The position numbers and the translations under genes are program-made. The notes beneath the pieces are model-generated. The model was not told the origin of the DNA and searched no databases. It saw only the letters and a list, made by a program, of their open reading frames with translations. DNA of 42,884 nt from contig NZ_MJGV01000020.1 of assembly GCF_001865015.1 (NCBI RefSeq), forward strand, positions 1 to 42,884, written 5' to 3'. Shown in pieces: positions 7,207 through 15,314 of this stretch. The DNA is from Curtobacterium sp. MMLR14_010 (GTDB lineage: Bacteria; Actinomycetota; Actinomycetes; Actinomycetales; Microbacteriaceae). Each line of letters starts with the position of its first letter. The stretch's first letter is position 1.

Positions 7207-7581
7207 GTGTCCATCGACTTCAACAAGATCCTGATCATCGGGATCATCGCGGTGCTGCTGCTGGGACCGCAGCGCCTGCCGATGTACGCACAGAAGCTCG
7301 CGGAGTTCGTCAAGGCCGTCCGTCGGTTCGCCGACACCGCGAAGGACCGCATGCGCGACGAGATGGGCCCGGACTTCGACGACGTCGACTGGCAGAAGCT
7401 CGACCCGCGACAGTACGACCCGCGGCGCATCATCCGCGATGCCCTCATCGACTCCGCCACGGGCGCCGGCATGGCCGACGCCGCCCCGACGCAGGTCACC
7501 GCCAGCAGGGTGCGCGCACCGTCACCGGTGGTGCCGCTGGCCGCCGGCGAAGCCGCGCCCTTCGACGTCGAGGCGACCTGA
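7207..7581 (+). CDS. tatB: Twin-arginine translocase subunit TatB
   Basis: A 124-aa protein with one N-terminal membrane helix (about 7-20), a GP hinge (LLLGPQRLP, 17-25), an amphipathic helix rich in Lys/Arg (about 26-55) and a variable Pro/Ala-rich tail. With TatC it recognises twin-arginine signal peptides at the cytoplasmic membrane. Length and the acidic stretch after the amphipathic helix favour TatB over TatA. The location beside the O-methyltransferase and upstream of mrp fits the actinobacterial tatB locus; sigE, the anti-sigma gene and htrA found there in mycobacteria are absent. The GTG start is predicted leaderless. Confidence 0.85.
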   Translation: MSIDFNKILIIGIIAVLLLGPQRLPMYAQKLAEFVKAVRRFADTAKDRMRDEMGPDFDDVDWQKLDPRQYDPRRIIRDALIDSATGAGMADAAPTQVTASRVRAPSPVVPLAAGEAAPFDVEAT

Positions 7582-7604
7582 CGCCCGTCACGTGACCACG
7601 GATC

Positions 7605-7646
7605 GGACTGGAGGCCCGGTGCCAGCTGGCACCGGGCCTCCAGTCC
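7605..7646. terminator. 42-bp perfect palindromic terminator
   Basis: A perfect 21+21 palindrome with centre AGCT between the convergent tatB and chitinase genes. It can terminate both. Its arm GGAGGCCCGGTGCC is the same as in the hairpin at 524-566, and the GCCAGCTGGC core recurs at 42861-42870. Confidence 0.85.
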
Positions 7647-7665
7647 GTCAGGTGGTCCCGACCTG

Positions 7666-8967
7666 CTACTTGAGGTCGGCGAGGAACCGGTCGGTCCAGG
7701 CCAGTGCCGCCGCGCCGCTGACGGAGCTGCACGTCGCCGACGCGGTGCTCGTCGGGGTGGCGCAGGGGGTGTCACGGTCCAGCGACCAGAGGTGCACGCC
7801 GGCGAGTCCGTGCGACTTCGCGTAGGTGGACACCGTGTCGACGTCGGCGAGGGTGAAGACCTCGTCGGAGGCGTCGTTCACGCCGAGCATCGGGGTGACC
7901 TCGATCTTCGACGCGGCGATGCCGTACGTGTGCTGCAGGTTCGTGACGGCCTGGATCGTCGACTGGCCCATCTGGCACGTCGAGCCGACGATCACGCAGT
8001 TCGCCGAGGTGGCCCGGCCGAAGTCCATGGTCATGAGGTTGACGGTGTAGTTCGTCAGGCTGGAGGCCTTGATCGCCTTCACGGTGGCGTCGCCGGTGCC
8101 GTTCAGGCCGCCGTACGACCCGTCCGACGCCGCGAGGGTCGCCAGCGTGAACGAGAACCGCAGACCCGGGTACTTCGCCTGGGCCAGTGCCGCCGCGTTC
8201 ACCAGGTTCTGCACGTCGGCGGCGGACTGCCCGCTCTCGATGTCGAAGTCGACGCCGATCATGTGCGGGCTGGCGTATCGGGCGATGAAGCTCTGCAGCG
8301 CGGTGCCGGAACACTTGAACTGGCCGGCTGCTCCGCCCGTGCTGACGATGTAGTTCACGCCCGCGGCGTCGAGCTTCGGGATGTTCGCGCTCGCGAAGGC
8401 GTCGGCGGCGACCCCGCCCCAGTTCTCGCTGCCGCAGGTGCCGGTCGCGAAGGCGAGCGTGATGGCCTTGAGTCCGGGCTCGCGCGTGGACACCAGGCTG
8501 TTGCTCGACCCGACGACCGGGATCCGGCTGCCGGTGACCGCGGTGTTCATGACGTTCGTGTTCCAGTCGAGGTTCACGGTGACGTCCTTGTACGGGCTGA
8601 AGACCAGGCCGCTCGCGGTGCCCGTGCTCCCGTTGCCCGGTGTCGTGGTGCCGCCGCCCGGTGACGTCGTGCCGCCACCGCCCGTGCTGCCACCGGTGCA
8701 GACGCCCTTCGAGGTCCACGGCTGTCCGCTGCCGGTCGCCCCCGAGTGCGTCGCCGGGTCGTCGCCCTGCGTCCACCAGTTGGCGGTGTAGTTCGTGCCG
8801 TTCTCACTGACTGAGGTGCCGCCGTTGTAGGCGGTGCTCGATGCCCACGGGCTGGCGCACGTCGTCGCCGCCTGGGCGGTGACCGGTGCGGCGACGATCG
8901 TCCCGCCGACGATCGCTGCCACGGCGGCGCCGAGGGTGCCGATCCTGATCCGGGTGGTCCTGTTCAC
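7666..8967 (-). CDS. Secreted chitinase-like protein, CBM5/12 plus GH18
   Basis: A 433-aa exported protein. A Sec-type signal peptide (basic start, hydrophobic 11-29) ends at about AQA (31-33). Residues 37-90 form a CBM5/12 chitin-binding module bounded by C37 and C90, with exposed W41, W64, W65 and W84. A Gly/Thr/Pro linker (91-118) leads to a GH18 barrel. The catalytic strand reads GVDFDIE, with D240, D242 and E244 of the DxxDxDxE motif; the first Asp is replaced by Ile. E244 would be the general acid. The GTG at 8967 has AGGAGA five nt upstream. The 73 bases further upstream contain an AT-rich inverted repeat that may be an operator. Chitin or GlcNAc-polymer degradation outside the cell is likely. 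Confidence 0.88.
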   Translation of the reverse strand: MNRTTRIRIGTLGAAVAAIVGGTIVAAPVTAQAATTCASPWASSTAYNGGTSVSENGTNYTANWWTQGDDPATHSGATGSGQPWTSKGVCTGGSTGGGGTTSPGGGTTTPGNGSTGTASGLVFSPYKDVTVNLDWNTNVMNTAVTGSRIPVVGSSNSLVSTREPGLKAITLAFATGTCGSENWGGVAADAFASANIPKLDAAGVNYIVSTGGAAGQFKCSGTALQSFIARYASPHMIGVDFDIESGQSAADVQNLVNAAALAQAKYPGLRFSFTLATLAASDGSYGGLNGTGDATVKAIKASSLTNYTVNLMTMDFGRATSANCVIVGSTCQMGQSTIQAVTNLQHTYGIAASKIEVTPMLGVNDASDEVFTLADVDTVSTYAKSHGLAGVHLWSLDRDTPCATPTSTASATCSSVSGAAALAWTDRFLADLK

Positions 8968-9039
8968 GCGGTTCTCCTGTTCCTCGCCCGGCGTCGTTGC
9001 CGGGAGGGTGGGACTCCTGCGCCCTGATTCCGCAGGAGC

Positions 9040-9062
9040 ATTGTGCAATTACCTTGCATAAT
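9040..9062. promoter_or_regulatory. Candidate operator upstream of chitinase gene
   Basis: ATTGTGCAA (9040-9048) and TTGCATAAT (9054-9062) form an inverted repeat with one mismatch and a 5-nt centre, in a strikingly AT-rich island. Size and symmetry suit a dimeric repressor. It lies 73 bases from the chitinase start and just past the end of the mrp gene (9128). The regulator is not identified. Confidence 0.55.
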
Positions 9063-9127
9063 GCTCGCGACCATGGAGCAGCGTCCATGAGGGGACGTAC
9101 AGGAAGCGCCGACCGGATGGGACCGGG

Positions 9128-10294
9128 TCAGGACGGCGAGAGCCCGAGCTTCCGACCGGCCAGCCCTCGGCCCATCGCCGTCACCCGGTCGGCGACGGCG
9201 ACGAGCGCGAGCGCAGCCGGGTCCGTCGGCGCACCGAGCACCACGGGGAGGCCGGAGTCGCCGCCCTCGCGCAGGGGCACCGAGAGCGGGACGCTGCCGA
9301 GGACGGGCACGGGGGAGTCCTGCCCGCGGGACAGCCGCCTGGCGGTCTCCTCCCCGCCGCCCTCGCCGAAGAGGTGCAGCACGGAGCCGTCCGGCTGCAC
9401 GAGCCCGGACATGTTCTCGATGACGCCGATGACCCGCTGCCCGGTCTGCCGGGCGACGATCCCGCTGCGCTCGGCCACGTCGGCCGCGGCAGCCTGGGGC
9501 GTGGTCACGACGAGGACCTCGGCGTGGGGGAGCAGCTGGCCGACGGAGATGGCCACGTCACCGGTTCCCGGCGGCATGTCGAGCAGGAGCACGTCGAGGT
9601 CGCCGAACCACACGTCCGACAGGAACTGGTTCACGGTGCGGTGCAGCATCGGCCCGCGCCAGGACACCGCGGTCGAGGCGTCGTCGACGAACATCCCGAT
9701 CGAGATGACCTTCACGTCGTGGGCGACCGGCGGCAGGATCATGCTGTCGACCCGGGTGGGGCGCGGGGCGACGCCGTGCTCGTCAGTCAGGCCCACCAGC
9801 CCCGGGACGCTGAAGCCGTGCACGTCGACGTCGACGACCCCGACCCGCATGCCGCGGCGGGCCAGTGCGACGGCGAGGTTGACCGTGACGGTGGACTTGC
9901 CGACACCGCCCTTGCCGCTCGTGACCGCGATGACCCGGGTGAGCGAGTCCGGGGTGAACTGGACGCCCTGGGGCCGGCCCTCGCGGAGTCGCTCCGTCAG
10001 GGCGCGGCGCACGGCGGGGTCCATCACGGAGACGTCGACGTCGACGGTCGCCACGCCCGCGACGGAGCCGGCCGCGGCGCGGACGTCCCGTTCGATGGTG
10101 TCGGCAGCCGGGCACCCGACGATCGTGAGCTGCAGGTCGACCCGCACCGAGCCTCCTGGCTGGACGTCGACACCACGGATCATGTCGAGCTCCGTGACGG
10201 GGCGCCGGATCTCGGGGTCGATCACGCGACCGAGCGCGGTGAAGACCGCGGCGCCGAGCGCTTCGTCGTCCACGGGGCGCGTGGCGTCAGCCAC
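9128..10294 (-). CDS. mrp: Mrp/ApbC-type iron-sulfur carrier P-loop ATPase
   Basis: A 388-aa protein in two parts: an N-terminal MIP18/DUF59 domain (about 10-100; DPEIRRPVTELDMI) and a ParA/MinD-like ATPase with deviant Walker A SGKGGVGKST (126-135) and the GDVA switch region after DMPPGTG. Mrp proteins bind and hand on Fe-S clusters. The CxxC found in many Mrp proteins near ENMS is absent (ENMSGLVQPDGS), as I recall for actinobacterial members. I prefer the GTG at 10294, which overlaps the DUF1003 stop by 8 nt; a GTG at 10321 is also possible. It is last in the run MgtE-N/CBS - DUF1003 - mrp. Confidence 0.88.
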   Translation of the reverse strand: MADATRPVDDEALGAAVFTALGRVIDPEIRRPVTELDMIRGVDVQPGGSVRVDLQLTIVGCPAADTIERDVRAAAGSVAGVATVDVDVSVMDPAVRRALTERLREGRPQGVQFTPDSLTRVIAVTSGKGGVGKSTVTVNLAVALARRGMRVGVVDVDVHGFSVPGLVGLTDEHGVAPRPTRVDSMILPPVAHDVKVISIGMFVDDASTAVSWRGPMLHRTVNQFLSDVWFGDLDVLLLDMPPGTGDVAISVGQLLPHAEVLVVTTPQAAAADVAERSGIVARQTGQRVIGVIENMSGLVQPDGSVLHLFGEGGGEETARRLSRGQDSPVPVLGSVPLSVPLREGGDSGLPVVLGAPTDPAALALVAVADRVTAMGRGLAGRKLGLSPS

Positions 10295-10847
10295 GGAGGT
10301 CCGCCGTGCGCTCCGGGTCACCGTCGTCGATCGCGTCGCGGCGGTCCAGCTCCTCGAGCAGGGACCGGAGCTCGGCGCGGATGAAGTCCTTCGAGGCCAT
10401 GTCGCGCATCGCCAGGCGCAGGGCGACGACCTCGCGAGCCAGGTACTCGGTGTCGGCGAGGTTGCGTTCGGCGCGCTGGCGGTCCTGCTCGAACTGCACG
10501 CGGTCGCGGTCGTCCTGCCGGTTCTGCGCGAGCAGGATCAGCGGGGCGGCGTACGAGGCCTGCAGCGAGAGCACGAGGGTCAGGGCGGTGAAGCCGATCG
10601 CTGCCGAGTCGAACTGCAGCGCCTTCGGCGTGAGGATGTTCCAGGCCATCCAGACCACACAGAAGAGCGTCAGGCCGACGAGGAACCAGGGCGTTCCCAT
10701 CGCGCGAGCAATGCCCTCGGTCGCACGACCGAAGGTGTCGCCGCGGCCGTTGCGCCGGCGTGTGGGGAGCACGCGCGTGCGCATGCCCTTCGGGGAGTCG
10801 AGCCGTTCGTCGGGCCGCTCGCGTCGGTTCTCATCCGTTCGTGCCAC
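10287..10847 (-). CDS. DUF1003 membrane protein
   Basis: A 186-aa protein with two membrane helices (about 54-72 and 85-106), the RP-N-R-basic N-terminal segment and a C-terminal cytoplasmic coiled region rich in charged residues (QNRQDDRDRVQFEQDRQRAE). This is the DUF1003 layout; function unknown. The GTG start has AGGAGGAC six nt upstream, inside the end of the preceding gene, which it overlaps by 17 nt. Tight overlap on both sides argues for one operon with the MgtE-N/CBS gene and mrp, an arrangement conserved in actinobacteria. Confidence 0.88.
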   Translation of the reverse strand: MARTDENRRERPDERLDSPKGMRTRVLPTRRRNGRGDTFGRATEGIARAMGTPWFLVGLTLFCVVWMAWNILTPKALQFDSAAIGFTALTLVLSLQASYAAPLILLAQNRQDDRDRVQFEQDRQRAERNLADTEYLAREVVALRLAMRDMASKDFIRAELRSLLEELDRRDAIDDGDPERTADLRG

Positions 10848-12147
10848 GGGTCGTCCTCCTTCCCGTCGTCATCGGGGTCCTGCGGCTGCGGGTGCGCAGC
10901 CGTGCCGGTTCACCGTCGCCCTGACTTCGCCAGTCGTCGGGCAGGACGTGGTCGAGCACGTCGTCGATCGTCACCACCCCGACCAGGCGGTGGGCGTCGT
11001 CGACCACGGGGACGGACACGAGGTTGTAGGTCGCCATGACGCGCGTGACCTCGGCGGCGCTGGCGTCCACGCGCACCGGTTCGGTCTGCTGGTCGATGAG
11101 CGTGCCGAGGCGTTCGTTCGGCGGGTAGCGCAGCATCCGCTGGAAGTGCACGAGCCCGAGGAACCGGCCGGTCGGCGGCTCGTACGGGGGCAGCGTCACG
11201 CAGACGCTCGCACCGAGGGCGGGTGCGAGCTCGTGGCGGCGGATCAGGGCGAGGCCCTCGGCGACGGTGGCGTCCGCGGAGACGATCACGGGCTCGGTCG
11301 TCATGAGACCACCGGCGGTGTCGGGCTCGTACTCCAGGAGCATGCGGACGTCCTGCGCCTCCTCCGGCTCCATGAGCTGCAGGAGGGCCTCGCTCCGCTC
11401 GTCGGAGAGCTCGGCGAGCAGGTCGGCGGCGTCGTCCGGTTGCATCTGGTCGAGGACGTCGGCGGCGCGGGCGTCCTCGAGTGAGGACAGGATCTCGACG
11501 CGGTCCTGGTCGGGCATCTCCTCGAGCACGTCGGCGAGGCGGTCGTCGGGGAGCTCCTCGGCGACCTCGAGCCGCCGTTCGACGGGCAGGTCGAGCAGGG
11601 TCGACGCGAGGTCGGCTGCGACGAGGTCCGAGTACGCCGCGATGACGTGCTCGGCGGACTGCGACTCACCGGGGAGCTCGTCCTCGGTGACCTCGTTCCA
11701 CGTGGCGAACGTCGTCGGGCCCTTGCCGAACGGGGACGGCGTGGTCTTGGGCTTGCGCAGGAACAGCTGCGCCACTTCCCAGTCGCCCTGGCCGCGGTCC
11801 TCGATCGCGATGTCCTCGATGGTGGCGCGGATGCGGTCACGGGTGATGAGGACCTTGCGCCCGAGCATCTCCGCGATGACCCGCACCTCGCCGCCGCGCT
11901 GCACGAAGCGGCGCATGTTCACGAGGCCGGTGGTGATGACCTGCCCGGCCCCGATCGAGGTGATGCGCCCGACCGACACGAAGATGCGGCGCTTGCCGGG
12001 GACCTCGACGATGAGCCCGACGACGTGCGGGGGGTCCGCCCGTCGGTAGACGACCAGGACGTCCCGGACCTTGCCGACGCGGTCGCCGGCGGGGTCGAAG
12101 ACGGAGCACCCGGCCAGGCGGGCGACGAATACCTTCGTGGCGCTCAC
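10831..12147 (-). CDS. PRC-barrel, MgtE N-domain and CBS protein lacking the channel
   Basis: A 438-aa soluble protein. Residues 1-100 form a PRC-barrel-like domain (AGCSVFDPAGDRVGKVRDV), about 155-275 is the superhelical MgtE N domain with repeated LLDLPVERRLEVAEELPDD and EMPDQDRVEIL elements, and 280-410 is a CBS pair (LMTTEP..., VPVVDDAHRLVGVVTIDDVLDHV). The MgtE transmembrane domain is absent, so this is not itself a magnesium channel; a Mg2+- or nucleotide-sensing role with the downstream DUF1003 membrane protein is possible (inference). The same domain order is known from Rv1232c-like proteins. The GTG at 12147 has TACGCT 6 nt upstream. Confidence 0.85.
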   Translation of the reverse strand: MSATKVFVARLAGCSVFDPAGDRVGKVRDVLVVYRRADPPHVVGLIVEVPGKRRIFVSVGRITSIGAGQVITTGLVNMRRFVQRGGEVRVIAEMLGRKVLITRDRIRATIEDIAIEDRGQGDWEVAQLFLRKPKTTPSPFGKGPTTFATWNEVTEDELPGESQSAEHVIAAYSDLVAADLASTLLDLPVERRLEVAEELPDDRLADVLEEMPDQDRVEILSSLEDARAADVLDQMQPDDAADLLAELSDERSEALLQLMEPEEAQDVRMLLEYEPDTAGGLMTTEPVIVSADATVAEGLALIRRHELAPALGASVCVTLPPYEPPTGRFLGLVHFQRMLRYPPNERLGTLIDQQTEPVRVDASAAEVTRVMATYNLVSVPVVDDAHRLVGVVTIDDVLDHVLPDDWRSQGDGEPARLRTRSRRTPMTTGRRTTRGTNG

Positions 12148-12153
12148 CCGACC

Positions 12154-12159
12154 AGCGTA
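12154..12159 (-). promoter_or_regulatory. -10 element of the MgtE-N/CBS - DUF1003 - mrp operon
   Basis: TACGCT on the minus strand ends 6 nt before the GTG at 12147. It is probably the main promoter for all three genes. Confidence 0.5.
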
Positions 12160-12227
12160 GCCGCTCGCACGGGCCCTTCCCTGGCGGCTCTCGTGCGATC
12201 GCAAGGGGAACGGTGGAAGATGACTGT

Positions 12228-13166
12228 GTGAGCACTCAGAGCCCCTTCCGTGGACGTACGGCGCAGGTCTTCCCCACGTTGCCCCGCGGCGACGTCCTCG
12301 GCACCTTCGACAGCTACCCCGACGCCCAGGCGGTGGTGGCGAAGCTCGCCGAGTCCGACTTCCCGGTCAACAAGCTCTCGATCGTCGGCAACGAGCTCAA
12401 GACCGTCGAGCGCGTCACCGGCAAGATGACCTACGGCCGGGCCGCCCTCGCCGGAGCCCTCTCCGGGCTCTGGCTCGGGTTCTTCTTCGGCATCGTCCTG
12501 ACGCTGTTCTCGCCCACCGCCAGCGGCCTCATCTTCGCCGCCGCCCTCATCGGTGCCGCGTTCGGCGTGCTCTACGGGGTCGTGTCCTTCGCGATCACCA
12601 AGCGGCAGCGCGACTTCACGAGCGTGCACCAGGTGCTCGCCACGAACTACCAGATCATCGTCGACCCGCAGCTCGTCGGGCAGGCGCAGCGGATCCTCGG
12701 GCAGTTCGGGGCCACGCCGCACGCCGCGTGGAACCCCGGACAGTCCTCGGGCGCGCCCTTCCAGGGACGTCCGCCCCAGCAGCAGGCCCCCCAGCAGCAG
12801 CAGCAGCCGCCGCAGCAGCAGTGGCGACCGGGTCCGGACCAGGGCTCGCCGTACGGCGGGCACGCCACGCCGCACAACCAGCCTGGAGGCTCGTCCCAGG
12901 CCGGTCCGTCGGCTCCGGCCCCGGGATCCCAGCCGCAGGCGCAGCCGCGGTACGGCACCAACGACGGTCCCCGCTACGGCGAGGTGACCCAGCCGGGGCA
13001 GCGACCGCAGCAGCCGGCTGCGCCGTCGGCCGCGCCAGCCCCGCGGGCGGACGAGCCGCCGCGGTACGGCGAGCGGGTCCCCGGTGCGACGCCGCCGGCT
13101 GCGTCCGACGAGGCTCCCGAGCGACGCCAGGACGACGACCAGCCCCGGGGTGACGACCGCCGCTGA
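12228..13166 (+). CDS. General stress protein-like membrane protein with Gln/Pro-rich tail
   Basis: A 312-aa protein. Residues 20-65 resemble the general-stress 17M/YflT-type domain (GTFDSYPDAQAVVAKLAES...SIVGNELKTVERV). Two close membrane helices follow (about 72-95 and 98-123), then a second soluble strand (YQIIVDPQLVGQAQRIL). The last 140 residues are disordered, with poly-Gln (183-199) and three PRYG motifs (240-243, 248-251, 278-281). Homologues sit beside the MgtE-N/CBS gene in other actinobacteria (Rv1234-like). The GTG at 12228 follows GAAGAT by 6 nt and GGAAG by 8 nt, so either a leaderless or a weak-SD start is possible. Function unknown. Confidence 0.8.
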   Translation: MSTQSPFRGRTAQVFPTLPRGDVLGTFDSYPDAQAVVAKLAESDFPVNKLSIVGNELKTVERVTGKMTYGRAALAGALSGLWLGFFFGIVLTLFSPTASGLIFAAALIGAAFGVLYGVVSFAITKRQRDFTSVHQVLATNYQIIVDPQLVGQAQRILGQFGATPHAAWNPGQSSGAPFQGRPPQQQAPQQQQQPPQQQWRPGPDQGSPYGGHATPHNQPGGSSQAGPSAPAPGSQPQAQPRYGTNDGPRYGEVTQPGQRPQQPAAPSAAPAPRADEPPRYGERVPGATPPAASDEAPERRQDDDQPRGDDRR

Positions 13167-13195
13167 GCGGTCACGACACCCCGCATCCCGACGCC

Positions 13196-13250
13196 GAACG
13201 GCCACGGATCGTCGCCCGCTGAACAGCGGGTGGACGGTTCGTGGCCGTTC
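13196..13250. terminator. Bidirectional hairpin between convergent genes
   Basis: GAACGGCCACG (13196-13206) pairs with 13240-13250, and an inner stem CCCGCT/AGCGGG closes the loop. It lies between the stress-protein gene and the convergent GNAT gene. Confidence 0.75.
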
Positions 13251-13275
13251 GTCGTCGCGGCGTGTGCCGCTCGGG

Positions 13276-13752
13276 TCAGAGGAGCTTCGAGAAGCAGATC
13301 GACAGTGGAGCACCCTGGTAGGGGCCGAAGTTCGCGATGCGGGTGAAGCCCTCGCGCTCGTAGAACCGGATGGCCCGGGTCTGGGCGGGGCCGGTCTCGA
13401 GCACGACGGCGGGGGAGCCGAGGTCGAGCGCGGCTTCTTCGAGCCGGCGGAGGATGTCCGTCGCGACCCCGGCACCGCGGGACTCACGACGGACGTACAT
13501 CCGCTTGATCTCCGTGATGCCGTCGTCGACGAGTCGCAGACCGCCACACCCGAGCGGGGTGCCGTCCTGGTCGCGGGCGACGAAGAACACCGCCATCGAC
13601 TCGGCGGTCGGCTTGCGCCCCGGTTCGGTGTCGCCCCCGTAGGTGCTGTCGATCTCGATGCGCTGGGCGGCACGCAGCCGCTGGGCATCGGGCGAGTCGA
13701 AGTGCTCGACGTCGATCGTGATGCTCTGCGGGGTGACCTCGGGTGTGCTCAC
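13276..13752 (-). CDS. GNAT family N-acetyltransferase
   Basis: A 158-aa acetyl-CoA-dependent acetyltransferase. The core shows VFFVARDQDGTPLGCGGLRL (beta strands 2-3), the acetyl-CoA loop RRESRGAGVATDILRRLE (R-G-x-G-x-A), and FYEREGFTRI near the end. The IKRMYVRRE segment resembles YvbK/PanZ-size GNATs that act on small molecules; substrate unknown. Its GTG overlaps the TGA of the upstream aminopeptidase gene (GTGA), so it can be translated by coupling. TAGCCT also ends 6 nt before the GTG, inside the last codons of that gene, so a separate leaderless mRNA is possible. Confidence 0.87.
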   Translation of the reverse strand: MSTPEVTPQSITIDVEHFDSPDAQRLRAAQRIEIDSTYGGDTEPGRKPTAESMAVFFVARDQDGTPLGCGGLRLVDDGITEIKRMYVRRESRGAGVATDILRRLEEAALDLGSPAVVLETGPAQTRAIRFYEREGFTRIANFGPYQGAPLSICFSKLL

Positions 13753-15245
13753 CCGTTCAGGCTAGCGCCGGAGCGGCCGATCCACCCCTCCACGTCCGAG
13801 GGGGTCCTGGGGATGCCGACCGACAGGTTCTCGGCCCCGTCGGCGGTCACCAGGACGTCGTCCTCGATGCGGACACCGATGCCGCGGAACTCCTCGGGGA
13901 CGGTGAGGTCGTCCTGCTGGAAGTACAGCCCGGGCTCGATCGTGAAGACCATGCCCTCCTCCACGACGCCGTCGATGTAGAGCTCGCGGCGGGCCTTCGC
14001 GCAGTCGTGGACGTCGAGCCCGAGGTGGTGGCTCGTGCCGTGCACCATGTAGCGGCGGTGGAACTGGTTGTCCGGCTGGATCGACTCCTCGGCTGAGACG
14101 GGCAGGAAGCCCCACTCAGCGGTCTTCCGCGCGATGACCTCCATCGCCGTGGCGTGCACCTGCCGGAAGGTGATGCCCGGCTTCACGATCGCGAACGCGG
14201 CGTCGGCGGCCTCGAGCACGGCCTCGTAGACCATGCGCTGCACGGGCGTGAACGTCCCGCTGACGGGCAGCGTGCGGGTGATGTCCGCGGTGTAGAACGA
14301 GTCGACTTCCACCCCGGCGTCGATGAGGATGAGGTCGCCGGGCTGCACGGCGCCGTCGTTCCGCGTCCAGTGCAGGATGCACGCGTGGTGGCCCGATGCT
14401 GCGATCGTGTCGTACCCGACCGTGTTGCCGTCGGCGCGGGCGCGGCGGTTGAAGGTGCCCTCGACGATGCGTTCACCGCGGGGGTGCGCCAGCACGGCGT
14501 CGAAGTCGGCGATGACGTCGGCGAACCCGTGTGCGGTGGCGTCGACGGCCTTGCGGAGCTCGTTGACCTCGTACGCGTCCTTGACCAGGCGGAGCTCGGA
14601 CAGGTCACGGGACAGGACGTCGTCCGTCGCGGCGGCGCCGTCGGTCTCGCTGGCGCCGCCGACGGGGGAGCCGAGGCGTTCGTCGAGCGAGCGGGTGAGC
14701 TCGGCGTCGGCGTCCCGGACGACGAGCGCGGTGTCGTCGAGGGCGTCGAGGACGGCGGGGAGATCCCCGAGGTCGGCGGTCGCCAGGCCGAGGTCCGCCG
14801 CGACCTCCTCCAGGGACGGACGCGGCCCGACCCAGAACTCGCCGATCTCCGGGTTGGCGTAGAACTCCTCGGAGTCACGACCGGCGGTGGCCCGGAAGTA
14901 CACGGTGGCGTCGTGGCCGTCGGCGGTCGGCGTCATCACGAGCACCGAGCCGACGACGGTGTCGGTGCCCCAGCCGGTGAGGTGCGCGAACGTGGAGTGC
15001 GGGCGGAACGGGTAGTCGCAGTCGTTCGAGCGGACCTTGGCGGTGCCGGCGGGCACGACGACCGTGCGGCCGGGGTGCAGCTCCGACACCCGGGCCCGTC
15101 GGGCGGCGGCGAAGGGCGCCTGCTCACGCGGTGCGGGCGCGGGGCGGTCGTGCTCGGCCCACTGGGACCCGATGAAGTCCTTGAACGTGGCGGATCCGGG
15201 AGTGGTGGAGCGGTTGCTCGTCGCGCGGGGAGTGGTGTCGGCCAT
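13749..15245 (-). CDS. pepP: M24B family Xaa-Pro aminopeptidase (PepP type)
   Basis: A 498-aa metallopeptidase with an N-terminal AMP_N-like domain (about 40-180; FRPHSTFAHLTGW) and a C-terminal pita-bread fold. Metal ligands are visible: D in LILIDAGVEVDS, D in YTADITRT, H in MVHGTSHHLGLDVHD, E in TIEPGLYF and E in GVRIEDDV. It removes N-terminal residues next to proline. The ATG at 15245 has GATGAT 6 nt upstream and no ribosome binding site; a longer frame upstream runs antisense into the PHP gene and is rejected. It is divergent from the PHP gene, with 69 bases between them. Confidence 0.92.
   Translation of the reverse strand: MADTTPRATSNRSTTPGSATFKDFIGSQWAEHDRPAPAPREQAPFAAARRARVSELHPGRTVVVPAGTAKVRSNDCDYPFRPHSTFAHLTGWGTDTVVGSVLVMTPTADGHDATVYFRATAGRDSEEFYANPEIGEFWVGPRPSLEEVAADLGLATADLGDLPAVLDALDDTALVVRDADAELTRSLDERLGSPVGGASETDGAAATDDVLSRDLSELRLVKDAYEVNELRKAVDATAHGFADVIADFDAVLAHPRGERIVEGTFNRRARADGNTVGYDTIAASGHHACILHWTRNDGAVQPGDLILIDAGVEVDSFYTADITRTLPVSGTFTPVQRMVYEAVLEAADAAFAIVKPGITFRQVHATAMEVIARKTAEWGFLPVSAEESIQPDNQFHRRYMVHGTSHHLGLDVHDCAKARRELYIDGVVEEGMVFTIEPGLYFQQDDLTVPEEFRGIGVRIEDDVLVTADGAENLSVGIPRTPSDVEGWIGRSGASLNG
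13759..13764 (-). promoter_or_regulatory. Internal -10 element for GNAT gene
   Basis: TAGCCT on the minus strand lies within the last codons of the aminopeptidase gene and ends 6 nt before the GNAT GTG. Confidence 0.4.
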
Positions 15246-15251
15246 GCCCCC

Positions 15252-15307
15252 ATCATCGCATCGAGGTCGGCCAGCGGTCCGTGCGTCCGCCGACCTGTGG
15301 ATAGGAT
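15252..15307. promoter_or_regulatory. Divergent promoters for pepP and PHP genes
   Basis: On the minus strand GATGAT (15252-15257) ends 6 nt before the pepP ATG. On the plus strand TAGGAT (15302-15307) ends 7 nt before the PHP GTG. Both predict leaderless mRNAs. Confidence 0.5.
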
Positions 15308-15314
15308 CAGCGGC

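Noticed and set aside
7666..8967. Chitinase as inactive because the first Asp of DxxDxDxE is Ile
   Set aside because: The DxDxE core with the catalytic Glu is intact, and the first position is the least strict in GH18 branches; no basis to call it a pseudoenzyme.
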